A stretch of 9,481 nt of DNA, taken from an uncultured Cytophagaceae bacterium (GTDB lineage: Bacteria; Bacteroidota; Bacteroidia; Cytophagales; Spirosomataceae). Positions 1-5,142 of this stretch are shown piece after piece; the first letter of the stretch is position 1; the number at the start of each line of letters is the position of its first letter. Below the pieces are notes generated by a model. The model saw nothing but the letters and a program-made list of their open reading frames with translations, was not told the origin of the DNA and did no database searches. The DNA is taken from assembly GCA_903837305.1 (NCBI GenBank), contig CAILUB010000151.1:1-9481 (forward strand), read 5' to 3'. Position numbers and translations under genes: made by a program.

Positions 1-565
1 CCAACCTCTAAAGGCTGGAACCTACCAATTAATTTCAATCCCTTCTCAATTTTCATGGGAAATCATCTTCAATAAAGGCACAAATGGCGTGTTTAATTAC
101 AAGCCTGAGGAAGATGTATTGAAGGTAAAAATTGCCGCAAGTGTATTATCTCAATCGGTTGAATCATTTACCATTCATTTTGCGAACGTAACCGCCAACA
201 AAATGGAAATGGTCATTTCTTGGGAGAAGGTAGCTGTTTCCATCCCAATTGAAACGGAAATTGATGCTAAAATTACTGCTTCGATTGATAAAGCAATGGC
301 AGCAGACACAAGACCCTATTTTGAATCAGCCTCTTACTATTTTGAAACAGGTCGTGATTTAAAGAAAGCATTGGAGTGGGTAGGCAAAGCAGTGGTCTCG
401 AATCCATCTGCCTATTGGATTTGGCATTTACAAGCTAAAATTCAAGCAAAATTAGGCGATAAAGTAGGCGCTAAAGCAAGTGCAGAGAAATCAATCGCCC
501 TTGCCAAAGAAGGAAAAAATGAGGATAATGTGACGTTGAATTTAAAGTTAATTCAAAGCTTATAA
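1..565 (+). CDS. DUF2911 domain protein, 5' end outside window
   Basis: The reading frame is open from the first complete codon (base 2) to the TAA at 563-565, giving 187 visible residues. A GTG at 89 is in frame but internal, because the residues before it (LKAGTYQLISIP, then WEIIFNKGTNG) are typical DUF2911 sequence. The gene therefore starts upstream of the window. The DUF2911 part covers roughly visible residues 1-90 and contains the family-like stretches 'LKAGTY', 'W.(I/V)IFNK.TN' and 'EEDVLKVKI'. Residues about 105-172 are helical and TPR-like (YYFETGRDLKKALEWVGKAV, then a second helix pair around ALAKEG). Family members are usually exported proteins of unknown biochemical function; any signal peptide here lies outside the window. 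The gene is followed by its own terminator, so it ends a transcription unit. Family assignment is confident; no function can be inferred. Confidence 0.85.
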   Translation, partial: QPLKAGTYQLISIPSQFSWEIIFNKGTNGVFNYKPEEDVLKVKIAASVLSQSVESFTIHFANVTANKMEMVISWEKVAVSIPIETEIDAKITASIDKAMAADTRPYFESASYYFETGRDLKKALEWVGKAVVSNPSAYWIWHLQAKIQAKLGDKVGAKASAEKSIALAKEGKNEDNVTLNLKLIQSL

Positions 566-583
566 ACGAAACAACCTCCAATC

Positions 584-614
584 AAAAGCCTTTCTGACCG
601 GGAAGGCTTTTTTT
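584..614 (+). terminator. Rho-independent terminator after the DUF2911 gene
   Basis: The arm at 584-595 pairs with 600-611 around a GACC loop (596-599). The core pairs are AAAAGCCTT with AAGGCTTTT, and the top of the stem has G-T pairs. The 3' arm runs into seven T residues (608-614). It lies 18 bases after the DUF2911 stop codon. The leading A-run also gives a T-run on the opposite strand, so it could work in both directions, although no minus-strand gene needs it here. Confidence 0.85.
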
Positions 615-621
615 AGCTAAA

Positions 622-1896
622 ATGAAAAATAACGTAGTCCATAGTACAGACGAGGAACAAGAGACAGCCGTCCTAGTAGCCGTCACTTCCCAAAAGCAAA
701 ATGCCGAACAAACGGCAGAATACCTCGCGGAATTAGCTTTTTTGGCTTCTACCTCCGGAGTGGTCACGCTCCACAGTTTCACACAGAACCTCGCGAAACC
801 AGATAACAAAACCTACGTAGGTAAAGGGAAATTTGAAGATATCATGGCCTATGTTATTGAAAAGGATGTCGACATGCTGATTTTTGACGATGACTTAAGC
901 CCATCCCAAGTACGTAATATTGAATTTAACATTCAGGAATACGGTAAAGAGGTCAAAGTATTAGATCGCAGTTTATTGATTCTAAATATTTTTGCCCAAA
1001 GAGCCCAAACCGTTCAGGCCCGCACTCAGGTAGAACTCGCACAATACCAATACATGTTACCTCGATTAACTCGTATGTGGTCTCACCTTTCCAAGCAACG
1101 TGGTGGCGTAGGTATGCGTGGTCCAGGTGAAAAAGAATTAGAAACCGACCGTCGTATCGCGAACGACCGTATCGCCTTTTTAAAGGAGAAACTCGAAGCC
1201 ATAGACAAGCAGTCCTATACCCAACGCAAGAACCGCGACCGCATGGTCCGCGTTTCCTTAGTGGGTTATACGAACGTGGGTAAGTCAACCTTAATGCAAA
1301 AACTAGCTAAAACAGACGTTTTCGCCGAAAATAAATTATTCGCCACCGTGGACTCCACTGTCCGCAAAGTGGTTTGGGAAGGGATTCCTTTCTTATTAAC
1401 CGACACAGTGGGTTTCATTCGCAAGCTGCCTACCCTCTTGATCGAATCCTTTAAATCGACCTTAGATGAGGTGCGTGAGGCAGATGTCTTATTGCACGTG
1501 GTGGATATCTCCCACCCTAATTTTGAAGAGCAAATCGAAGTAGTTCAAGGAATCTTGAACGAAATGGGCGTAGGCCATAAGCCAACTATTTTAGTTTTTA
1601 ACAAAATCGACCTCTTCCCTGTCGAAGATATTTTCTTCGAAGGATCTGAAGTCGGAATAGACGGCGAGCCTCAATTGAGTAAAATGGACAGAGTAACTGC
1701 CTTTTTGAAGAACACACACTGGAAAACTAATACGCCTAAAACCGTTTTCATTTCTGCTGAGCAACGCAGTAATTTGGCCGAGCTTCGCGAGACGATCATG
1801 GGCATGTTAAAGGATAAGCATATGCAGATTTTCCCTAACTGGCTGGAGGGTAACCACTTGATGGGGCATAATGATGGGTATATGCCAGAGCAATAG
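622..1896 (+). CDS. hflX: GTPase HflX
   Basis: HflX is a ribosome-associated GTPase of the Obg-HflX group that splits stalled 70S ribosomes and binds the 50S subunit. The 424 residues show the full family layout. An N-terminal HflX domain covers about 15-155 (ETAVLVAV, then KTYVGKGK, then LDRSLLILNIFAQRA). The glycine-rich linker is at 161-178 (GGVGMRGPGEKELETDRR). The G domain has G1 GYTNVGKST (215-223), a switch I region around 241-246 (ATVDST), G3 DTVG (261-264), G4 NKID (327-330) and G5 SAE (378-380). Length is normal for Bacteroidota HflX. The ATG at 622 fits the usual short leader before the conserved ETAVLV block. No Shine-Dalgarno is visible, as is common in this phylum. The start lies only 7 bases past the T-run of the upstream terminator, so its promoter is unclear. 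Nothing appears truncated or mutated. Confidence 0.97.
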   Translation: MKNNVVHSTDEEQETAVLVAVTSQKQNAEQTAEYLAELAFLASTSGVVTLHSFTQNLAKPDNKTYVGKGKFEDIMAYVIEKDVDMLIFDDDLSPSQVRNIEFNIQEYGKEVKVLDRSLLILNIFAQRAQTVQARTQVELAQYQYMLPRLTRMWSHLSKQRGGVGMRGPGEKELETDRRIANDRIAFLKEKLEAIDKQSYTQRKNRDRMVRVSLVGYTNVGKSTLMQKLAKTDVFAENKLFATVDSTVRKVVWEGIPFLLTDTVGFIRKLPTLLIESFKSTLDEVREADVLLHVVDISHPNFEEQIEVVQGILNEMGVGHKPTILVFNKIDLFPVEDIFFEGSEVGIDGEPQLSKMDRVTAFLKNTHWKTNTPKTVFISAEQRSNLAELRETIMGMLKDKHMQIFPNWLEGNHLMGHNDGYMPEQ

Positions 1897-1902
1897 CTCT
1901 GG
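1885..1902 (+). other. Hairpin spanning the hflX stop codon
   Basis: CCAGAGC (1885-1891) and GCTCTGG (1896-1902) form a perfect 7-bp inverted repeat around an AATA loop. The hflX TAG stop (1894-1896) lies at the loop and stem edge. No T-run follows on the plus strand, so it is not a classic intrinsic terminator. It may protect the mRNA 3' end or slow termination, but that is inference. Confidence 0.5.
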
Positions 1903-1908
1903 AAAGCA

Positions 1909-1927
1909 CAAAGCATAAAGCACAAAG
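1909..1927 (+). repeat. Left arm of a 19-base inverted repeat flanking the tRNA
   Basis: This purine-rich stretch (CAAAGCATAAAGCACAAAG) is the reverse complement of 2287-2305 with one mismatch (18/19). It belongs to the low-complexity AAAGCA/TGCTTT family that also forms the 29-base direct repeats further right. Together the arms bracket the tRNA gene and its repeat cluster. Confidence 0.7.
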
Positions 1928-1941
1928 AATAAAAAAAGATT

Positions 1942-2013
1942 GGCGCTGTAGTTCAACGGATAGAATAGGCGTTTCCTAAACGCTAGATCCGGGTTCGATT
2001 CCCGGCGGGGCCA
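1942..2013 (+). tRNA. tRNA-Arg (anticodon CCT)
   Basis: A full cloverleaf can be folded. Acceptor 1942-1948 pairs with 2006-2012. The D stem is GTTC/GAAT. The anticodon stem GGCGT/ACGCT (1968-1972 with 1980-1984) closes a 7-base loop TTCCTAA with anticodon CCT at 1975-1977, which reads AGG. The variable loop is AGAT, and the T arm CCGGG/CCCGG has loop TTCGATT. The discriminator is A2013. CCA is not encoded, since CCC follows. The acceptor stem has one G-G mismatch at pair 4-69 (GGCGCTG against CGGGGCC), where a C4-G69 pair would be expected. No terminator or clear promoter is visible beside it. Identity as tRNA-Arg is confident; full function depends on tolerance of the mismatch. Confidence 0.93.
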
Positions 2014-2031
2014 CCCAGAGGGAAGCAGATG

Positions 2032-2095
2032 AGCGCCCCTTCTAAACGCTAGAGACGGCCGGGGTCGCGCTCGACTCGATTCCCGGCGGGGCCAC
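2032..2095 (+). pseudogene. Degenerate copy of the tRNA-Arg 3' half
   Basis: CTAAACGCTAGA (2042-2053) matches 1976-1987 of the tRNA, and a 19-base block at 2077-2095 is identical to tRNA positions 1996-2014. The T arm of this copy is interrupted by about 11 extra bases, which include a small inverted repeat GTCG-CGCT-CGAC at 2064-2075. No D arm or 5' acceptor strand can be found, so it cannot fold as a tRNA. The exact 3'-end repeat resembles an attachment-site duplication or a failed tandem duplication. No integrase is present to decide between them. Confidence 0.8.
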
Positions 2096-2096
2096 A

Positions 2097-2111
2097 TGAC
2101 GCGAAGCGTCA
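2097..2111. repeat. GCGAAGC mini-hairpin, copy 1
   Basis: TGACGC-GAA-GCGTCA is a perfect 6-bp inverted repeat with a 3-base GAA loop. It begins 1 base after the end of the tRNA remnant. Its core GCGAAGC is known from oligonucleotide work as an exceptionally stable DNA mini-hairpin. Confidence 0.8.
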
Positions 2112-2143
2112 GTCGATAGTCACTAGTCGATAGTCACTAGTCA
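2111..2143 (+). repeat. 14-base tandem repeat, about 2.3 copies
   Basis: AGTCGATAGTCACT occurs at 2111-2124 and again, identical, at 2125-2138, followed by a partial third unit AGTCA. The unit is rich in GTC/GAC and ACT/AGT, so it can also fold back on itself. Confidence 0.9.
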
Positions 2144-2170
2144 GGTAGGAAAGAGTCCGAAGGAGACATT

Positions 2171-2198
2171 CACCATTTACCATTCACCATTTATCATT
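2171..2198 (+). repeat. 14-base tandem repeat (CACCATTTAYCATT), two copies
   Basis: Units at 2171-2184 and 2185-2198 differ at one position (C or T at unit base 10). The period matches the other tandem repeat 30 bases upstream, but the unit sequence is unrelated. Confidence 0.85.
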
Positions 2199-2203
2199 CT
2201 TTG

Positions 2204-2232
2204 GTGCTTTTTGCTTTGCTCTTTGTACTTTG
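2204..2232 (+). repeat. 29-base T-rich direct repeat, copy 1
   Basis: This stretch begins GTGCTTTTTGC and ends GTACTTTG. It recurs base for base at 2291-2319. The 58 bases between the copies carry the second GCGAAGC hairpin. Confidence 0.92.
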
Positions 2233-2234
2233 AG

Positions 2235-2247
2235 GACGCGAAGCGTC
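2235..2247. repeat. GCGAAGC mini-hairpin, copy 2
   Basis: GACGC-GAA-GCGTC is a perfect 5-bp inverted repeat with a GAA loop, matching the core of the copy at 2097-2111. It lies directly after the first 29-base direct repeat. Confidence 0.8.
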
Positions 2248-2286
2248 AGAAACATTTCACAAGGTCATCCGCGAAGGGGATTCCTG

Positions 2287-2305
2287 CTTTGTGCTTTTTG
2301 CTTTG
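2287..2305 (+). repeat. Right arm of the 19-base inverted repeat
   Basis: CTTTGTGCTTTTTGCTTTG is the reverse complement of 1909-1927 except at one base. It overlaps the start of the second 29-base direct repeat. Confidence 0.7.
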
Positions 2306-2319
2306 CTCTTTGTACTTTG
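2291..2319 (+). repeat. 29-base T-rich direct repeat, copy 2
   Basis: Identical over 29 bases to 2204-2232. This copy is extended on its left by CTGCTTT, which makes the match to the inverted arm at 1909-1927. Confidence 0.92.
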
Positions 2320-2378
2320 TTTCTTCATTCGGAACAATTTCCCTCCACTTGGTGTTACAAACTAATTAAACACTTCAA

Positions 2379-3509
2379 TTGAGTAGCACCTATACACATC
2401 AACTTTACACTCACGTTAACGATTTACCTGAAAAATGGGATCATGTTTCTGAATCGTGTATTTTTTTGCAGTCTAATTACCTAGGTGTTTTGGAGAAATC
2501 ATCTCCTGCTAATATGCAATGCACGTTTGTAGGAGTTTTTGAGAAAGACGAATTAATCGCCACGGCCGTATTTCAGGAAATTGATTTAGCGTTATTAACT
2601 ACTTTCGGTGATCGAGATCACTTCCTCTTAACCCGATTAAGAAATTTTCTCTTCCGTCACTTCGCATCAAAATTGCTACTAGTAGGAAATAACATGTTAA
2701 GTGGCCAAAATGCCTACGCCAGCTTAGCTGGCTCCAATGAAGTAAAGGTTTTAAGAACTCTTAAAAATATTTGTAACTCTTGGCCCAATAAACCACATCT
2801 TACTATTTTCAAAGACTTTACAGAAGACCAGATAAAGCCTTTTAAAATACCTCAATTTTCATCTGATTATCCATTTAGCTCACAACCTAATATGATCTTC
2901 GAGATAAAATCGAATTGGAAAAGGGAAGAAGATTACGTTTTGGATTTAACAAAAAAATACCGTGATCAATTCAAACGTTGTCGAAAAAAGGGAAGTAGCC
3001 TTCATAATCGGGAATTAAGTTTAGAAGAGATCATCCTAAATGAAGAAACAATCTATTCCCTCTACCTACATGTGGCTATAAATTCCCCATTTAATACATT
3101 TATTTTACCATCTAAGCACTTCTCCATATTTAAAAAACAACTATGCTCCGACTTTATATTACGAGGTTATTATGAAAATGAGAAGCTTGTGGGTTTTACA
3201 TCGGTTATTCGCCATGGAAAGGAATTAGAAACCTATTTTTTAGGTTATGACGTGAGCATTCAGCGAGAGAAAATGCTTTATTTGAATATGCTTTATGACA
3301 TCATAGACTGTGGTATAGCCCAAGGTTTTCACCGAATCATTTTAGGCAGAACAGCACTTGAAATAAAGAGCTCAATTGGGGCAAAACCGGTTGAATTAAA
3401 CGGATTTATGCGTCATTCCTATTCACTCGTTCATTCAAACCTACTATGGATTTTTCCCCTGCTTGAACCTAAAGCAAATTGGATTCAACGTAATCCATTT
3501 AAAGATTAA
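2379..3509 (+). CDS. GNAT/FemAB-like acyltransferase family protein
   Basis: This 376-residue protein has the double-domain look of the large GNAT/FemAB-like acyltransferases common in Bacteroidota (BioF2-like acetyltransferase domain). The N-terminal half (about 10-75) holds PEKWDHV, FLQSNYLGVLE and VGVFEKDELIATAVFQ. The C-terminal half carries the basic helix KKYRDQFKRCRKKG (192-205), then NEKLVGFTSVI, ETYFLGYD and LYDIIDCGIAQGF. It ends the domain with LGRTALEIKSSIGAKP (322-337), the best-conserved block. No signal peptide is present, so it is probably cytoplasmic. TTG at 2379 is the only plausible start: an in-frame TAA lies at 2367-2369, and the first ATG (codon 46) would cut into the conserved N-terminal domain. 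The acyl donor and acceptor are not identifiable; cell-envelope modification is a guess. It overlaps the convergent sugar-phosphate gene by 4 bases. Confidence 0.82.
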   Translation: MSSTYTHQLYTHVNDLPEKWDHVSESCIFLQSNYLGVLEKSSPANMQCTFVGVFEKDELIATAVFQEIDLALLTTFGDRDHFLLTRLRNFLFRHFASKLLLVGNNMLSGQNAYASLAGSNEVKVLRTLKNICNSWPNKPHLTIFKDFTEDQIKPFKIPQFSSDYPFSSQPNMIFEIKSNWKREEDYVLDLTKKYRDQFKRCRKKGSSLHNRELSLEEIILNEETIYSLYLHVAINSPFNTFILPSKHFSIFKKQLCSDFILRGYYENEKLVGFTSVIRHGKELETYFLGYDVSIQREKMLYLNMLYDIIDCGIAQGFHRIILGRTALEIKSSIGAKPVELNGFMRHSYSLVHSNLLWIFPLLEPKANWIQRNPFKD

Positions 3510-4204
3510 ATAGCGGAGGAATCAATTAGGCATTCCACATCCGGATGCATCCATAAAAAAGAAGCAGGACAATCCGTTCCAATTTTCTTCTCCATTATAC
3601 GTTTTACAGCGTCTTGTTTGCCCTTTCCGGTAACTAAGAAAATGATTTTCTTGGATTGCATTATCCCTTCCATTCCCACGCAAAGTCCATAGGCTGGCTC
3701 AGAACCTTGTGAAAGAGTTGGATCGTGAGCAATAGTTGATTCAGCTAATACCGCTTTATGGAAATCAGGATTTAATACTTCAGCCGGCTCATTAAAAGCT
3801 ATATGCCCATTTTTGCCCAAGCCCAAAATACAAATATCTAATGGCCCATTTTCCTTAATAAAGTGGCTAATACGCTTACACTCTGATTCTACTATCTCTG
3901 GTGCTGTATCAAAAGTAATGTAACGTTCTGTTGTAACGTCTAATGGCTCAAGTAAATGCTTCTTTAAATAACTATCACAAGAATCTGGATGGCTTAAGGG
4001 AATAATCCCCCACTCATCCATCTTAATTACACGCATTTTAGAATAAATCCCCTTTCCTTTTGCCATTTCTGCATACATACCAGTAGGACTACCACCTGTA
4101 GCAGCACAAAACAATAAGGTAGGATTCTTTTGTACTTCTGATGCAATTAAATGTGCGGCTTTCTCGCTCATAGCAGCATAATTCTCTAAATAGGTGATTT
4201 TCAT
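3506..4204 (-). CDS. Galactosamine-/glucosamine-6-phosphate isomerase-deaminase (AgaI/NagB family)
   Basis: Enzymes of this family convert an amino-sugar-6-phosphate to the keto-sugar phosphate and ammonia in the cytoplasm. From the ATG at 4204 the protein is 232 residues, the usual short-form size. Visible motifs are the phosphate-binding loop ATGGSPTGMY (35-44), MDEWG (62-66) with the acidic catalytic position, GLGKNGHIAFNEP (118-130) with the family histidine H124, VTGKGKQDA (191-199) and PASFLWMH (213-220). The blocks HPDSC.SYL, LDICILGLGKNGH and PASFLWMH..V.CLI resemble, from memory, E. coli AgaI more than NagB. GHIAFNEP is NagB-like, so the exact substrate (GalN6P or GlcN6P) is open. 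An in-frame TTG at 4234 would add 10 residues, but ATG at 4204 matches the family start MKI.YLENY. It is transcribed alone, divergent from the surface operon and convergent with the GNAT gene. Confidence 0.88.
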   Translation of the reverse strand: MKITYLENYAAMSEKAAHLIASEVQKNPTLLFCAATGGSPTGMYAEMAKGKGIYSKMRVIKMDEWGIIPLSHPDSCDSYLKKHLLEPLDVTTERYITFDTAPEIVESECKRISHFIKENGPLDICILGLGKNGHIAFNEPAEVLNPDFHKAVLAESTIAHDPTLSQGSEPAYGLCVGMEGIMQSKKIIFLVTGKGKQDAVKRIMEKKIGTDCPASFLWMHPDVECLIDSSAI

Positions 4205-4456
4205 CTTGCTTCGTTTATGAAGGCAATATACCAAATAAATAATAGAACCTTTTTAGGTGGCTTTGCAAATAATTACGCTCTAATCCTAATTAGAAAATGA
4301 GATTATCAGTTAGTTGATAATTCATCGAATAAATTCACTTATACAATGCCTATTGAGAATCAAAATGACAGTTTATTAACTATTATCAGTTTTACAATAT
4401 TTTATACCCTAAACCCTTTAATTGCTTTTCTGTAGCTTGCCAAAACCTTTTAAAGA
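4205..4456. promoter_or_regulatory. Divergent intergenic region, probable promoters not resolved
   Basis: This AT-rich 252-base gap must carry promoters for both the minus-strand isomerase gene and the plus-strand surface operon. I see a 7-bp inverted repeat ATTATCA-GTTAGT-TGATAAT at 4302-4321, and its left part ATTATCAGTT recurs exactly at 4382-4391. Such a pair could be an operator, but in AT-rich DNA it may be chance. No exact TAnnTTTG box at suitable spacing was found for either gene. Confidence 0.35.
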
Positions 4457-5140
4457 ATGCCTAACCACAATCAGATGAATACCCTTAAATACCTAACCCT
4501 TTTTTTTACTTTTATACTCTTCTGTTTAATTCCGATATCAAAGCTGAAAGCGGAAGATTGGAATTATCAGATGGGTATAAATGCAGCAAGATTCCGCTAC
4601 GTAAGCCCCTCAGGTTTATCCCTAAATTCCTTCCAACCAGATGCAGGATTACATCTATCCATTCTTCGTAGTAATCGATTAATCAATCCAAGCAAAACAA
4701 AGAGTCGGTTTCTTAAAAAATTAGACTACCAAATTGGACTTGATATCAACCAATACAATGCTGTAGGCGTAACCCAAAATGTTCCCTTTTCCTACACTTC
4801 CACTTTTGTAGGAGTCAAACTAGGAATCGGATCAAATACGAATCTAGGCCGGGGATTGAATCTTGCATATAGAGCTCAATTGCAGGCGAACAAAATGGTT
4901 TTAGGATCTCAAAAAATGGGTAATGAAGTATACAATCTACAAGGCAACTCCCAATTTGAACGAATTCAATGGCAACTTGGTGGGGAAGTGAAATTATCTA
5001 AAAAAATAAATTCACAAGTCGCAACTTTCATTTTCTTTTCAGAGGCTTGGCAGGTAAATAAAAGCCAAGTAGATGGCAGTCAATTTGCTATTAATCCAAC
5101 CTCATTTGGGTTTGGAATTCAATATTCTATCCTTAAATAG
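4457..5140 (+). CDS. Predicted outer-membrane beta-barrel protein, first gene of surface operon
   Basis: I do not recognise a named family. The 227-residue product begins with a Sec signal peptide: a hydrophobic core LTLFFTFILFCLIPI (13-27), with likely cleavage after KA at 32. The start could be ATG at 4457 or the second Met at 4475 (MNTLKYL), which gives a shorter, more typical signal peptide. The mature part alternates polar and hydrophobic residues with Gly and aromatic positions (YQIGLDINQY, TFVGVKLGIG, NLAYRAQLQA, WQLGGEVKL, and a final FGFGIQYSILK). This is the pattern of a small outer-membrane barrel. There is no cysteine lipobox, so it is not a lipoprotein. It ends 2 bases before the fibre gene, so the two are surely co-transcribed. 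That placement suggests a role in anchoring or exporting the fibre, which is inference. Confidence 0.68.
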   Translation: MPNHNQMNTLKYLTLFFTFILFCLIPISKLKAEDWNYQMGINAARFRYVSPSGLSLNSFQPDAGLHLSILRSNRLINPSKTKSRFLKKLDYQIGLDINQYNAVGVTQNVPFSYTSTFVGVKLGIGSNTNLGRGLNLAYRAQLQANKMVLGSQKMGNEVYNLQGNSQFERIQWQLGGEVKLSKKINSQVATFIFFSEAWQVNKSQVDGSQFAINPTSFGFGIQYSILK

Positions 5141-5142
5141 CC

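Larger units (their letters stand above)
2014..2378. other. Repeat-dense intergenic region, no gene
   Basis: No credible coding sequence exists between tRNA-Arg and the GNAT gene. The space holds the tRNA 3'-half remnant, two GCGAAGC mini-hairpins, two 14-base tandem repeats, and two copies of a 29-base T-rich direct repeat. About 60 bases of plain sequence then precede the TTG start. I see no convincing Bacteroidota-type promoter (TTG, then TAnnTTTG) or terminator. Confidence 0.8.

Noticed and set aside
89..91. GTG start for the DUF2911 gene
   Set aside because: Conserved DUF2911 sequence continues in frame upstream to the window edge, so this codon is internal.
582..1288. Minus-strand ORFs at 582-809 and 953-1288
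   Set aside because: They lie opposite well-conserved hflX coding sequence and the terminator. Their sequences look like frame shadows, with no recognisable domain.
2032..2095. Second tRNA-Arg gene
   Set aside because: It lacks the 5' acceptor strand and D arm, and the T arm is interrupted, so no cloverleaf forms.
1807..2097. Minus-strand ORF across the tRNA-Arg gene
   Set aside because: It contains the WPRRESNPDLAF-type translation produced by reading antisense through a tRNA and its repeat. It has no independent start signal or family.
2097..2320. Possible CRISPR array
   Set aside because: Repeats are of different families, tandem without spacers, or only two copies. No cas genes are in the window.
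3538..3547. CATCCGGATG palindrome as a terminator between the convergent genes
   Set aside because: It lies within the isomerase coding region, is only 10 bases with no loop, and lacks a T-run.
4205..4234. TTG start extending the isomerase by 10 residues
   Set aside because: The extra residues (MVYCLHKRSK) do not match the family, and the ATG at 4204 gives the typical MKI start.
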